Shown here: positions 27,241-36,172 of the stretch, in pieces
Numbering within the stretch: the stretch's first letter is position 1
How the letters are laid out: each line of letters starts with the position of its first letter
Assembly (NCBI GenBank): GCA_964459325.1
Contig: CAYWKU010000020.1
Coordinates: 1-62,675, forward strand
Reading direction: 5' to 3'
Source: CAYWKU01 sp964459325
GTDB taxonomy: Bacteria; RBG-13-61-14; CAYWKU01
Length of the DNA: 62,675 nucleotides
The notes under the pieces: generated by a model
What the model was told of the DNA's origin: nothing
Database searches by the model: none
Seen by the model: only the letters and a program-made list of their open reading frames with translations
Translations under genes and position numbers: made by a program

Positions 27241-28611
27241 TTAACCGCTCAGCTCCCTGTTGAGGGCCTCGGCTATCTTGTCGCTCATCTTTTCAATCAT
27301 GCTAATGTCCGGGCCTTCGACCAGTATGCGGGCCTTCAGCTCGGTGCCGGAGTATCGCACCAATACCCTGCCTTCTTTGCCCAATTTCTGCTCCACTTCC
27401 CGGATGACCCGTGCAACCGACGGCATCGACTCCAGCGGCCTTTTTTCGCAGACGGCGATGTTTTTGTGGCATTGTGGAGCTTTTTCCAGCAAAGACGCCA
27501 GCTCGCTCAGGGATTTGCCGGTTTTAAGCATAACCGCCAGGATTTGCAGTGCGCCTATCATGCCGTCGCCGGTTGTGGTGTAATCGAGGTAGATGAGGTG
27601 CCCCGACTGCTCGCCGCCGAAGTTGTACCCGTTGGTTTTCATTGCGTCGACCACGTACCGGTCCCCCACTTGTGTCCTTACCACTTTGCCACCGGCGCTT
27701 TCGATGAGCCTGTCGAGGCCGATGTTGCTCATAACGGTGGCCACCAGCGTATTGTATTGAAGCCGGTTTGATTGGAGCATGTCCAGGGCGCAGATGGCCA
27801 TTATCCCGTCGCCGTCCACGACTTCGCCGTTTTCGTCCACGAAAACCACCCGGTCGGCGTCGCCGTCGAGGGCTATTCCGATGTGTGCGCCCTTCTGTTT
27901 TACCAGCCCCGCCACCACTTCGGGATGGAGTGAGCCGCAGTCGAGGTTGATATTTTCCCCGTCCGGCTCTACGCCGGTTTCGTAAACTTTCGCTCCGAGC
28001 TCTTCCAACACGTGCGGAGCGGAGGAATAGGCGGCGCCGTTGGCGCAATCGAGGGCGATTTTTATTCCGTCGAGCGTCAACTCCTGGGGAAACGTTCCCT
28101 TGAGGAACTGGATGTAGCGCCCCTTGGCGTCGTCCACCCGGAAGGCCTTGCCTATTTCGGAAGCGGTGGGGCACATGCGGTCCAACTCCTCGCTTCCCAT
28201 CAGCTCCTCGATGTGGTGCTCCATTTCGTCGGGGAGCTTGAACCCGTCTCTGGCGAAAACCTTGATTCCGTTATCCTCGAACGGGTTATGGCTGGCGCTT
28301 ATAACCACGCCGGCGTCCGCCCTCATGCCGGAGGTGATAAAAGCTATCCCCGGCGTGGGGAGCGGGCCTACCAGCAGCACGTCGGCGCCCATGGAGCAGA
28401 TGCCGCTGGCCATGGCCTGTTCGAGCATGTATCCGGAGAGGCGGGTGTCCTTTCCGATGACTATCCGATGCCTGCGGTTGTCCTTGTTTCTGAAGACCGC
28501 GGCTACGGCTTTTCCCAGGGTGACCATGGTCTCCGGGGTAAGGGGTTTTAAGTTGGCCGTTCCCCGCACTCCGTCCGTGCCGAAAAGATTTCTCTCGAAA
28601 TTGTTGTCCAA
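27241..28611 (-). CDS. glmM: Phosphoglucosamine mutase
   Basis: The 456-residue protein converts glucosamine-6-phosphate to glucosamine-1-phosphate on the way to UDP-GlcNAc. It starts NLFGTDGVRGTAN, has the phosphoserine motif ISASHNPFEDNGIKVF near residue 105, the metal loop DGDADR near 250, the sugar-binding GEQSGH near 335 and the phosphate-binding VRYSGTELKARI near 430. The TTG at 28611 has a perfect GGAGGG eight bases before it, which makes it a better start than the upstream ATG at 28644. Confidence 0.93.
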   Translation of the reverse strand: MDNNFERNLFGTDGVRGTANLKPLTPETMVTLGKAVAAVFRNKDNRRHRIVIGKDTRLSGYMLEQAMASGICSMGADVLLVGPLPTPGIAFITSGMRADAGVVISASHNPFEDNGIKVFARDGFKLPDEMEHHIEELMGSEELDRMCPTASEIGKAFRVDDAKGRYIQFLKGTFPQELTLDGIKIALDCANGAAYSSAPHVLEELGAKVYETGVEPDGENINLDCGSLHPEVVAGLVKQKGAHIGIALDGDADRVVFVDENGEVVDGDGIMAICALDMLQSNRLQYNTLVATVMSNIGLDRLIESAGGKVVRTQVGDRYVVDAMKTNGYNFGGEQSGHLIYLDYTTTGDGMIGALQILAVMLKTGKSLSELASLLEKAPQCHKNIAVCEKRPLESMPSVARVIREVEQKLGKEGRVLVRYSGTELKARILVEGPDISMIEKMSDKIAEALNRELSG

Positions 28612-28649
28612 GCGCGATTCCCTCCACAAAAACCCAAAGGTCAACTCAT

Positions 28650-28678
28650 ATTATAAAGTAAAAGGGATTTTTGTTCAA
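28650..28678 (-). promoter_or_regulatory. Probable glmM promoter
   Basis: On the minus strand TTGAAC (28678-28673) and a perfect TATAAT (28655-28650) are separated by 17 bases. The predicted start of transcription would lie about 30 bases before the TTG start at 28611, leaving room for the GGAGGG site only. Confidence 0.65.
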
Positions 28679-28781
28679 TATTGCTTATGGCGATATTCTA
28701 CCGGGTGATATGGATTAACCCGGATAGGGGGTTGATTCTATGGGTTCTTATGGTAGCATCTTTTTATAAAAGGTGTTACTC

Positions 28782-29468
28782 ATGGCAGTGGAATCTAAGA
28801 ATATCACGGAACTTAATCGGGAAACGGCCTCATTTTTCGACTCCGTAGCCTCTCGACCGGGATGGGGGCGATTCAATACAGACGAGGAAGAGAAAGCCTC
28901 GGCGTTTTTCGAGCTTTTGAATGTAAAATCGGGCGATTTGGTATTGGAGGCCGGTTGTGGTGCGGGAAGGTTTACCGGCAAACTTTCGGAGGCTGTTTCT
29001 CCGGGAGGCTGGGTACTTGCCGTCGATATATCGAGTGAAATGATAAGCCGGGCAAAACGTATAAGCGCCGGAGGCTGCATAACCTACAAGAAAGGTGACG
29101 TGCACAGATTACCAGTTGCCCCGGAGGAAATGAACATTGCAGTGTGTTATAACAGCTTCGGTCATTTTTGCGCTCCCCTGAACGTTTTATTGGAGTTCAA
29201 CCGGGTTTTAAAGAGGGGAGGCCGACTGGGAATAGCTTATGACCAGAGCAGAGATGAATTGAACCTGGAGCACGAATCGGTGACCAGAGGAATCTATTAC
29301 CGGCTTCCGAGTGTGCCCGAAATGGTTTTGTTGTTAAAAACTGCGGGCTTCAAGACAGAAAACGTGAAAGAAGGGTTTGACCGTTATTTCGTTATGGCCC
29401 GGAAAGTCTCGCCACCCTGCTTTCATCCACTGGTTATGGGAGATAAAAGCATTCCGGATATGTACTGA
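28782..29468 (+). CDS. Class I SAM-dependent methyltransferase
   Basis: The 228-residue protein carries motif I VLEAGCGAGRFTGKL near residues 53-67, an acidic residue ending the second strand (AVDISSEM) and VCYNSFGHFCAPLNVLLEF near 125-143 as motif post-I. It looks like a Methyltransf_11/25 enzyme; the substrate is not evident. AGGTG lies six bases before the ATG at 28782. It is divergent from glmM. Confidence 0.82.
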   Translation: MAVESKNITELNRETASFFDSVASRPGWGRFNTDEEEKASAFFELLNVKSGDLVLEAGCGAGRFTGKLSEAVSPGGWVLAVDISSEMISRAKRISAGGCITYKKGDVHRLPVAPEEMNIAVCYNSFGHFCAPLNVLLEFNRVLKRGGRLGIAYDQSRDELNLEHESVTRGIYYRLPSVPEMVLLLKTAGFKTENVKEGFDRYFVMARKVSPPCFHPLVMGDKSIPDMY

Positions 29469-29565
29469 ATCTTGTATTCCTTCGTTATTTGCTCTAAAAT
29501 CCTCGGTGGTTGTATTTTTTATCGCTTATTTGGGATATTTAAGTGTTCACAGAGGATTTTTTCGG

Positions 29566-31671
29566 GTGAGCCCTCGTCGAAAAAGAGTTATTTTTCCGAT
29601 AGTTATGAAGGTCATGGGCTGGTCTGTGGTTGGCGCGTTGGTAGCCGGAGGCCTCTTCCTTCTGATGGTATGGTTTACTCTGGACCCTGCGAAGCTTATG
29701 CCGGAGCGTGGAGTGCCCACGCCGCTGGACGGCGCCGGCCAGGCCGCCGTGGCTCCCGACCTGGTCAAAGAGAATGAGCTTGTCGGAGATATGACCATTT
29801 CTTACACCACCGGACATCTGGGCTTGATGGAAGGGGCCGGCATTCACCTGTTTTATCCGGCGCAGGTTATCGTCCACGGCGAAAAATCCCGCCTGTACGT
29901 GCCTTATCTGGCATGGGGAAGCATAAACAGGTTCCGCAACGCGCCGATAAGAGTTACAACCACCGGTCAGGCCGAGTTGAAGGTGGAAAACCCGTCCTGG
30001 TTTCGGGCGTTGAGGTTGTACTTCGGTTATTACCGCTCCAAGTGGAAAAACGGCCACCCTGCTTACTCGGTCAGGGATATCGCCCGGGAGCTTTGTCGCA
30101 GAACGATAAAGGTGGAAGAGGGCGAGTTAAAACCCGGAGAGGAAGTAACGTTTCACATCGGGGTAGATGAGGGTTTCCGGGCGCCGTGTTCCGAGGGATG
30201 GATGAACTTCGCCGTATCGGTGGACGGCGACGGGGACGGGGTAGCTAAACTCATAAGCTCCGCTCCCCGACTTGTAATAGTGGGGAAAAAGGCCACTCAC
30301 TTCAAAGTTACAGCCACCAGCGTGCTGAACATCTGGGAGAGGGCCGAGGTGGTGGTGGAGGCCGTTGACGAGCACGGCCACGTCGACCCCACTTATACCG
30401 GAACGGTATATCTGGATGCCCCTGAGTTGGCTTTGCCGGGGAAGACGGAGTTCAAACTGTCGGATTTGGGGAGGAAATCGTTCAGTATGCGCACTTCAAA
30501 AAAAGGGCGTTTTTTCATCGTAGCCCGGGACATGCGGGGCAGAAGGGGGCGCAGTAATCCGATAGTGGTGCGTGAGAAGGGAATGCACCTTTATTGGGGC
30601 GATTTCCACGTTCATTCAGTCCTGGGTATGGGGGATAATTCCCCTGAATTTCTGCTGAGAAAAGCCAGGAACCATCTGGGACTCGATTTCGTTTCCGTCA
30701 ACATGATAGACAACGGCGTGCCGTTAGCGAGTCATGATGAGTTACCTTCCTGGCCGGAAGTCGAATTCGGATGGGCTCATCTGCAGAAAATTACTCACCT
30801 TTTTCACAAGGAGAGGGAATTCCTGGTGTTTCCGGCTTATATATGGGCTTCAAACAGCCAAGGCTTCAGGCTGGTGGTTTACAGCACCGACGAAGTTAAC
30901 ACTGAGCTGTTCAGCCATACCGACGAGAATTACGACACAGTGAAAGAGTTGTTGGAGGCGCTCGCCGACAAGAAGGCCGTCGCCATCCCGATATGGAGCG
31001 GGTGGCGCGGAGGTGAATTCATGGGAAAACGCTTTAACTGGGGCCCCGTCGATGACGCCACCCAGAGGCTGGTGGAAGTTTATTCCTCGGACGGCGCCGT
31101 GGAGTTTCACGATAACCCGTTTCCGATTCACGGCAGCAAGGAAGTTCCCCGGCTGTTCGGACCTTCCGACCAGGCTTCCAACCATTACGGAGCGTTTGTA
31201 AGGGACGGGTTGGCAAAAGGGCATAAGATGGGACTGGTTGCCGGAGGCGCGCGAAAATTTTCTTTTGACCGCACTCCTTTTTATTCGGCGGGGTTAACCG
31301 CCGTATGGGCGGAAAATCTCACCGAGCGTTCGGTGTGGGAAGCCGTTTATCAGCGCCGGGCCTATGGCACCACGGGAGCAAGGATTTTCGTTGATTTCAA
31401 GGTTAACGGCCAATTCATGGGCAGCACGGTAAAGGCCGGGAAATCGGCGGTGGTTTACGTTCACGTAGTGGGAACAGCGCCCATCGATTATGTGCAGGTG
31501 TGGAAGTATGAAGAGGATTTCGAAATAAGCCGCACCCTGGAAAGCGAGACGGAGTATTTGAACTCGCGATGGATAGATGAAGACCCTCCGAATGGCGGTT
31601 TTTACTATTTGCGCGTCAGGCAGGTGGACGGGCATATGGCATGGGCGGGGCCTGTATGGGTGGAAAGATGA
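29566..31671 (+). CDS. DUF3604 protein with PHP-like metal-dependent domain
   Basis: The protein of about 701 residues has one membrane anchor near the N-terminus (residues 18-40), a beta-rich extracytoplasmic part with an immunoglobulin-like stretch (about 245-340), and a C-terminal DUF3604 domain starting LYWGDFHVHSVLGMGDNSPE near residue 343. The HVHS segment is the entry to a PHP-type metal site, and DUF3604 proteins are thought to be hydrolases of that superfamily. I chose the GTG at 29566 because AGAGGA lies nine bases upstream; an ATG at 29605 is the alternative. Substrate unknown. Confidence 0.8.
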   Translation: MSPRRKRVIFPIVMKVMGWSVVGALVAGGLFLLMVWFTLDPAKLMPERGVPTPLDGAGQAAVAPDLVKENELVGDMTISYTTGHLGLMEGAGIHLFYPAQVIVHGEKSRLYVPYLAWGSINRFRNAPIRVTTTGQAELKVENPSWFRALRLYFGYYRSKWKNGHPAYSVRDIARELCRRTIKVEEGELKPGEEVTFHIGVDEGFRAPCSEGWMNFAVSVDGDGDGVAKLISSAPRLVIVGKKATHFKVTATSVLNIWERAEVVVEAVDEHGHVDPTYTGTVYLDAPELALPGKTEFKLSDLGRKSFSMRTSKKGRFFIVARDMRGRRGRSNPIVVREKGMHLYWGDFHVHSVLGMGDNSPEFLLRKARNHLGLDFVSVNMIDNGVPLASHDELPSWPEVEFGWAHLQKITHLFHKEREFLVFPAYIWASNSQGFRLVVYSTDEVNTELFSHTDENYDTVKELLEALADKKAVAIPIWSGWRGGEFMGKRFNWGPVDDATQRLVEVYSSDGAVEFHDNPFPIHGSKEVPRLFGPSDQASNHYGAFVRDGLAKGHKMGLVAGGARKFSFDRTPFYSAGLTAVWAENLTERSVWEAVYQRRAYGTTGARIFVDFKVNGQFMGSTVKAGKSAVVYVHVVGTAPIDYVQVWKYEEDFEISRTLESETEYLNSRWIDEDPPNGGFYYLRVRQVDGHMAWAGPVWVER

Positions 31672-31844
31672 GTTTACGAGGAAATTTGCTGTTGCCGGAT
31701 TTCCGAAAGCTCATGTTTGCGCCAAGATTGCTGAAACATGTGAAGTCGAGCCTGTCCGGGGGAGGATGCGGCATCTCCGGAGCCACGGCGGAGGGATTTG
31801 GGCCTGGACTCTTCCCGACTTGCGGGAACTTACCCCGATTTTAA
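31668..31844 (+). CDS. Possible small coupled open frame or gene remnant
   Basis: An ATG at 31668 overlaps the stop of the DUF3604 gene (ATGA) and opens a 58-residue frame with a basic N-terminal half and a glycine-rich C-terminal half. The position suggests translational coupling, but the composition of the second half looks like non-coding sequence. I recognise no family. From 31845 to 32147 there is no gene; it contains the repeat described next. Confidence 0.25.
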   Translation: MSLRGNLLLPDFRKLMFAPRLLKHVKSSLSGGGCGISGATAEGFGPGLFPTCGNLPRF

Positions 31845-31914
31845 ATTCACACCGTTTACCGAGAGTAGAGTATCGAGCGGTCCTTCAGCGCCTGCGCCTG
31901 AAAACCAAGATTTT

Positions 31915-32043
31915 TTGTTAAGGGTAGCACACCTTGACTGCAGGGTGGCTCATGGCGGGCAAAAAGCCTGAGACCGGCTCTCACCTTTCTGGCGACGAGC
32001 ATGTTTTCATGTAACCCCCGGGAGCGGTCAAGGTGTGAAACAA
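31915..32043 (+). repeat. Dispersed ~130-nt element, copy A (upstream of acyl-CoA ligase)
   Basis: This stretch shares about four of five positions with 53448-53577. Both copies start TTGTTAAGGGTAG and end GTCAAGGTGTG-AAACAA. In this copy CACACCTTGAC (31928-31938) pairs perfectly with GTCAAGGTGTG (32027-32037), closing a ~110-nt interval, and TTGTT/AACAA flank it. Both copies lie about 80-105 bases before an ATG in the same orientation. A 27-codon frame from TTG 31934 to TAA 32014 is matched codon by codon in copy B. I do not recognise a known riboswitch, ncRNA or IS end. Confidence 0.7.
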
Positions 32044-32147
32044 GTCCATTATACGAGAATTCCGGGCCCGGGATTGCTTATGTTGATTTGTCCTGGTTCA
32101 GGGACTATCTTGGAGATATATACAAACCACCAGGGAGGGAAATAAAA

Positions 32148-33758
32148 ATGAGCACTCAATTGAACCAGGCCATACTGGGCCAACTGTTCGAGATGAAGGC
32201 GAATGAGGCGCCCGAGCATCATATATTTACATTCGAAAACGCCGATAACCCGGAGGAAAAACTCACCTACAGGGATTTGCACGAAAACTCTCACCGCTTT
32301 GCACGGGCGCTTATGGACGCAGGGATGGATACCGGGGACAGGTTCGCGGTAATGATGCGAAATCACCCGGAGATGATTTACTCCATGGCGGCGGCCAGCA
32401 TCCTGGGAGCGGTTATGGTGCCGGTGGACCCGCGCTCCCGCGGTTACAAGCTTTCTTACCAGATAAGTAACTCCGGGAGCAAGGTTATACTGACCACCAG
32501 CGACCTGTTGCCTCACGTGGAAGCCGAGATGGATAACATGCCGGGAATAAAGAAGGTTTTCACCGTCCAAAAGCCCGGATTCCCGGCCGGAACGGACGAT
32601 TCCAAGTATCTTTCAATAAAGGAAATACTGGAGGCTCCTTTCAAGCCGGTGGATTATAAAATCAACGACCCCACTCACCCCCTGGAAATTATTTACACCT
32701 CCGGTACCACCGGAGACCCCAAGGGTGTGGTCTGCGACAACCTGAGGCTGGCTTTCTACTCGTTCCTCGGGAGCTTTTTCGGCTACGGGGAGGACGACGT
32801 GCTGTACAACGGCCTGTCGCTGACCCACGGCAACGCCCAGGCGGTGACTTTCGCGCCCGCGCTTAACCGCGACCTTACGGCGGTGTTCAGCGTCAAGTTC
32901 AGCAAAAGTCGCCTGTGGGACATCACCCGCAAGTACGGTATTACCACCTTCAGCCTCCTGGGCGGCATGATGAGCGCCATCTACAACGAACCTCCCCGCC
33001 CGGACGATGCCGACAACCCCGTGAGGGTGGTGGTAAGCGCAGGCACTCCGCAGGCGATATGGGAAGCCTTCGAAAAGCGCTTCAACGTGAAAATACTGGA
33101 ATGGTACGGCTCGGTGGAGGGCGGTTTCGCATACAGGCCCATAGACCAAGGCCCCATCGGAAGCTTCGGCAAGCCGGTGGAGTCCATCATGGAGATGGAC
33201 GTATTGGACGAGAACGACAAGCCCTGCCCGCCGGGGCAGGTGGGGGAGCTGGTTACACGCCCGAAGGGCGGGAAGGCGAAGGTCGATTACCTGGATAACC
33301 CCGAGGCAAGCGAAGAAAAGACACGCGGAGGATGGCTCCGCACCGGCGACATGGCCTATAAAGACGAGGACGGGTGGTACTTTTTCGCATACCGCAAGGG
33401 CGGAGGCCTGAGAAGGTCGGGGGATTTCATTCAGCCGGACAAGGTGGAAAAGGTTATCGGCGAACACCCGGACGTGAGCGAAGTGGCGGTATTCGGCATC
33501 CCCGCCGAAAGCGGCGCTCCCGGCGAATCGGACCTGGTGGCGGCCATTATGACCTTCGAAGGCTCGCAGCCCGACCCGGGGGAGATATTCAACCGGGCAA
33601 GGAACGGGTTGGAGCGCAACAGCGTCCCGAGCTACCTGATGTTTGTGGACGAAATACCCAAAACAGTCAGCGAAAAACCCCAGGAGAGGTTTTTGAAGCA
33701 GATTCTCGAGGGGCAGCCGGAGCGGGTGCATAAATTATCGGATTATCCGAAAATTTAA
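32148..33758 (+). CDS. AMP-forming acyl-CoA synthetase (CaiC-like)
   Basis: The 536-residue protein is an ANL-superfamily ligase: P-loop IIYTSGTTGDPKGVV near residue 180, EWYGSVEGG near 319, the ATP-binding GWLRTGDMAYKDEDGW near 395 and the hinge with AYRKGGGLRRSGDFIQP. The sequence following the hinge resembles carnitine/crotonobetaine-CoA ligases (CaiC) and related acyl-CoA ligases; the acid substrate is not known. The ATG at 32148 follows a GGGAGGG site; the longer open frame upstream runs into the dispersed repeat and is not coding. Confidence 0.9.
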   Translation: MSTQLNQAILGQLFEMKANEAPEHHIFTFENADNPEEKLTYRDLHENSHRFARALMDAGMDTGDRFAVMMRNHPEMIYSMAAASILGAVMVPVDPRSRGYKLSYQISNSGSKVILTTSDLLPHVEAEMDNMPGIKKVFTVQKPGFPAGTDDSKYLSIKEILEAPFKPVDYKINDPTHPLEIIYTSGTTGDPKGVVCDNLRLAFYSFLGSFFGYGEDDVLYNGLSLTHGNAQAVTFAPALNRDLTAVFSVKFSKSRLWDITRKYGITTFSLLGGMMSAIYNEPPRPDDADNPVRVVVSAGTPQAIWEAFEKRFNVKILEWYGSVEGGFAYRPIDQGPIGSFGKPVESIMEMDVLDENDKPCPPGQVGELVTRPKGGKAKVDYLDNPEASEEKTRGGWLRTGDMAYKDEDGWYFFAYRKGGGLRRSGDFIQPDKVEKVIGEHPDVSEVAVFGIPAESGAPGESDLVAAIMTFEGSQPDPGEIFNRARNGLERNSVPSYLMFVDEIPKTVSEKPQERFLKQILEGQPERVHKLSDYPKI

Positions 33759-33799
33759 CTCTTGAATTTTATGTTTGTGACTTTGAGTGAGGTAATTAT

Positions 33800-36169
33800 T
33801 CAGGATTTTTCCTGCTTTTTCTTTTCCTTGGGGAGCTTTTTAATGTTGCGGCATTTCGGATAACCGCTGCACGCCATGAACGGCCCGTAGCGGCCTTTCC
33901 TTATGACCATTGGCTTGCCGCATTTATCGCAGTTTTCACCGGCCTGTTCGGGAGGCTCCTTTTTTTGCAGGTGTTTGGGGATTTTTACGGTGGTTTTGCA
34001 GTCGGGATATTTCGAGCACGCCAGAAACTTGCCGTAGCGACCCCGTTTTTCCACCAGGTCGGCGCCGCACTCGGGGCATTCGGAAGGAAGCTCCTCTTCG
34101 GTGGTCTGCTCGCCCTTGTCCACCGGATACGGTTTACCGTCGTCGTCAATCGTAAAATTGGAGGTGAACTTGCAATCGGGGTAATTTGAGCAACCCAGGA
34201 AAGTTCCCTTCTTACCCTGCCTTATCACCAGCTTGCCGCCGTCCAGCGGGCAAGGCTCGGGGGATTCGTCCTCAAGCACCTGTATTTCGCCCGATTCGAG
34301 GCGTCGGAAGTTGCGGGTGTTCTTGCAGGAAGGAAACCCGCTGCACGCCAGAAACTGCCCGTTCCGGCCCCATTTTATCATCATGGGCTTGCCGCAGACT
34401 TCACATTCGATATCGGTGGTCTCCTCGCGCTCCTTCTTCACGTTGCGCATGGAGCCTTTGGCCTCGTCCAGTTGTTTCTTGAAGTGCTTCCAGAAATCCT
34501 CGATGGCCGTTTTCCACTTGAGCTTCCCTTCCTCTATTTGGTCAAGCTCATCCTCCATCCGGGCGGTGAACTTTATGTTGAGCACCTCGGGAAAACTTTC
34601 CACCAGCAGGCTCGTGACCAGTTTACCCATGGAAGTGGGCTGGAACTTGCCTTCCTGTTTCTCCACGTAGCCCCTGTCCTGGATGACGCTCAGTATCTGT
34701 GCGTAAGTGCTGGGCCTGCCGATGCCCTTTTCCTCCAGCTCCTTGACCAGGCTCGCTTCCGTGTAACGGGGCGGCGGCTGGGTAAAGTGCTGTTTGGGCC
34801 GGATTTCCTTCTCCGCAAGCTCCTGATTTTCCTCGAGAGCAGGAAGCTCCACCGGCTTGTCGGGGTCCTTGTCTTCTCCTTCGTCTTTTCCTTCGGTGTA
34901 AAGCGCCATGAAACCGGGGAATTTTACCGTGGTGGCGGTGGCCTTGAGGAGAAGGCGGCCGTTTTGTACGTGCACCGTGAGCTGGTTGAGCACCGCCGCT
35001 TTCATCTGGCTGGCCAGGAACCGGTTGTATATAAGCTCATACAGCTTCGTGTCGTCCGGGTTTAAGTGCTTCCTCGCCTCTTCGGGGGTGATGCCCATGT
35101 CAGTTGGACGAATTGCCTCGTGAGCTTCCTGGGCGGCCTTTTTGCTCTTATACTGACGGGGCTTGGAGGGCAGGTAATCGTTTCCGAACCGTTCGGTGAC
35201 AACCCCCCGAGCTGCTTCCTGCGCCTCCGCGCTTACCCTCACGCTGTCCGTGCGCATGTAGGTAATCAACCCCAGCGGCCCCCGGTCGCCGACTTCCAGT
35301 CCTTCGTAGAGCCGCTGAGCGATTGTCATTGTTTTCTTGGCGCTCATTCTGAATTTCTTGGCCGCCTCCTGCTGGAGGGTGGCTGTGGCGAAGGGAGCCG
35401 GCGGGTTGCGCCTGCGGGTCTTTTTCTCGATTTTCTTGACCTTGTAGCTACCCTTTTGTAACTCTGAGACGATGTTGTTCGCCGTTTCCTCGTCCGATAT
35501 TTTCGGCTTCTCGCCGTCTATTTCCGCCAGCTTTACGGTAAACGGGGGAGGCTCGGCGGCTTCGAGGTCCACTTCGACCGACCAGTATTCCTCGGGCACG
35601 AAATCCTCGATTTCGGCCTCGCGCTCGCAAATCAGCCTTACCGCCACCGATTGCACTCTCCCGGCGGAAAGCCCCTTCTGCACCTTTTTGCCGAGCAGGG
35701 GGCTGAGGGTGTAGCCGACCAGGCGGTCAAGTATCCGGCGGGCTTTTTGAGCGTCGAATAAGTCCCGGTTCAACTCGCCGGGCTGCTCGATGGCCTTCTG
35801 CACGCCCTTTTGGGTTATCTCGTTTATGAGCACCCGGTGAATCGGCTTGCTGCCGTCTATCACCCGGGCTATATGCCATGCTATGGCTTCCCCCTCGCGG
35901 TCGGGGTCGCTGGCCAGGTAAATTTCCTCCGCTCCCGAGGCGGCCTGCTTGAGGTCGCTTATAACCTTCTTCTTGCCGGGCACTTCGACATACTCCGGCT
36001 CGAAGCCCTCGTCTATCTTCACCCCGAGGCGTTTTTCGGGCAGGTCTATAACGTGCCCGACGCTGGCCTTTACCTCGTAGGATTTATCCAGGTACTTTTT
36101 GAGCGTCCGGGCCTTTGCCGGGCTTTCCACTATAACCAGTGATTTCGCCGTGTTTGTTTTTTCCGCCAT
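33800..36169 (-). CDS. topA: DNA topoisomerase I
   Basis: The 789-residue protein has the Toprim domain (VIVESPAKARTLKKYL, SDPDREGEAIAWH), the active-site Tyr in LGLITYMRTDSVRVS near residue 305, and a C-terminal tail of four zinc-ribbon repeats from about residue 585. Repeats 1, 3 and 4 have four Cys, whereas the second (CPLDGGK...GCSNYPDC) has Asp-Gly in place of the second Cys. It relaxes negative supercoils. It follows dprA by three bases on the minus strand, a common pairing. Confidence 0.96.
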   Translation of the reverse strand: MAEKTNTAKSLVIVESPAKARTLKKYLDKSYEVKASVGHVIDLPEKRLGVKIDEGFEPEYVEVPGKKKVISDLKQAASGAEEIYLASDPDREGEAIAWHIARVIDGSKPIHRVLINEITQKGVQKAIEQPGELNRDLFDAQKARRILDRLVGYTLSPLLGKKVQKGLSAGRVQSVAVRLICEREAEIEDFVPEEYWSVEVDLEAAEPPPFTVKLAEIDGEKPKISDEETANNIVSELQKGSYKVKKIEKKTRRRNPPAPFATATLQQEAAKKFRMSAKKTMTIAQRLYEGLEVGDRGPLGLITYMRTDSVRVSAEAQEAARGVVTERFGNDYLPSKPRQYKSKKAAQEAHEAIRPTDMGITPEEARKHLNPDDTKLYELIYNRFLASQMKAAVLNQLTVHVQNGRLLLKATATTVKFPGFMALYTEGKDEGEDKDPDKPVELPALEENQELAEKEIRPKQHFTQPPPRYTEASLVKELEEKGIGRPSTYAQILSVIQDRGYVEKQEGKFQPTSMGKLVTSLLVESFPEVLNIKFTARMEDELDQIEEGKLKWKTAIEDFWKHFKKQLDEAKGSMRNVKKEREETTDIECEVCGKPMMIKWGRNGQFLACSGFPSCKNTRNFRRLESGEIQVLEDESPEPCPLDGGKLVIRQGKKGTFLGCSNYPDCKFTSNFTIDDDGKPYPVDKGEQTTEEELPSECPECGADLVEKRGRYGKFLACSKYPDCKTTVKIPKHLQKKEPPEQAGENCDKCGKPMVIRKGRYGPFMACSGYPKCRNIKKLPKEKKKQEKS

Positions 36170-36172
36170 GAC

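Noticed and set aside
31935..31955. An AGGGTGG motif in the dispersed repeat as part of a T-box
   Set aside because: The rest of the T-box antiterminator consensus and a specifier stem are missing, and the downstream genes are not tRNA-related.
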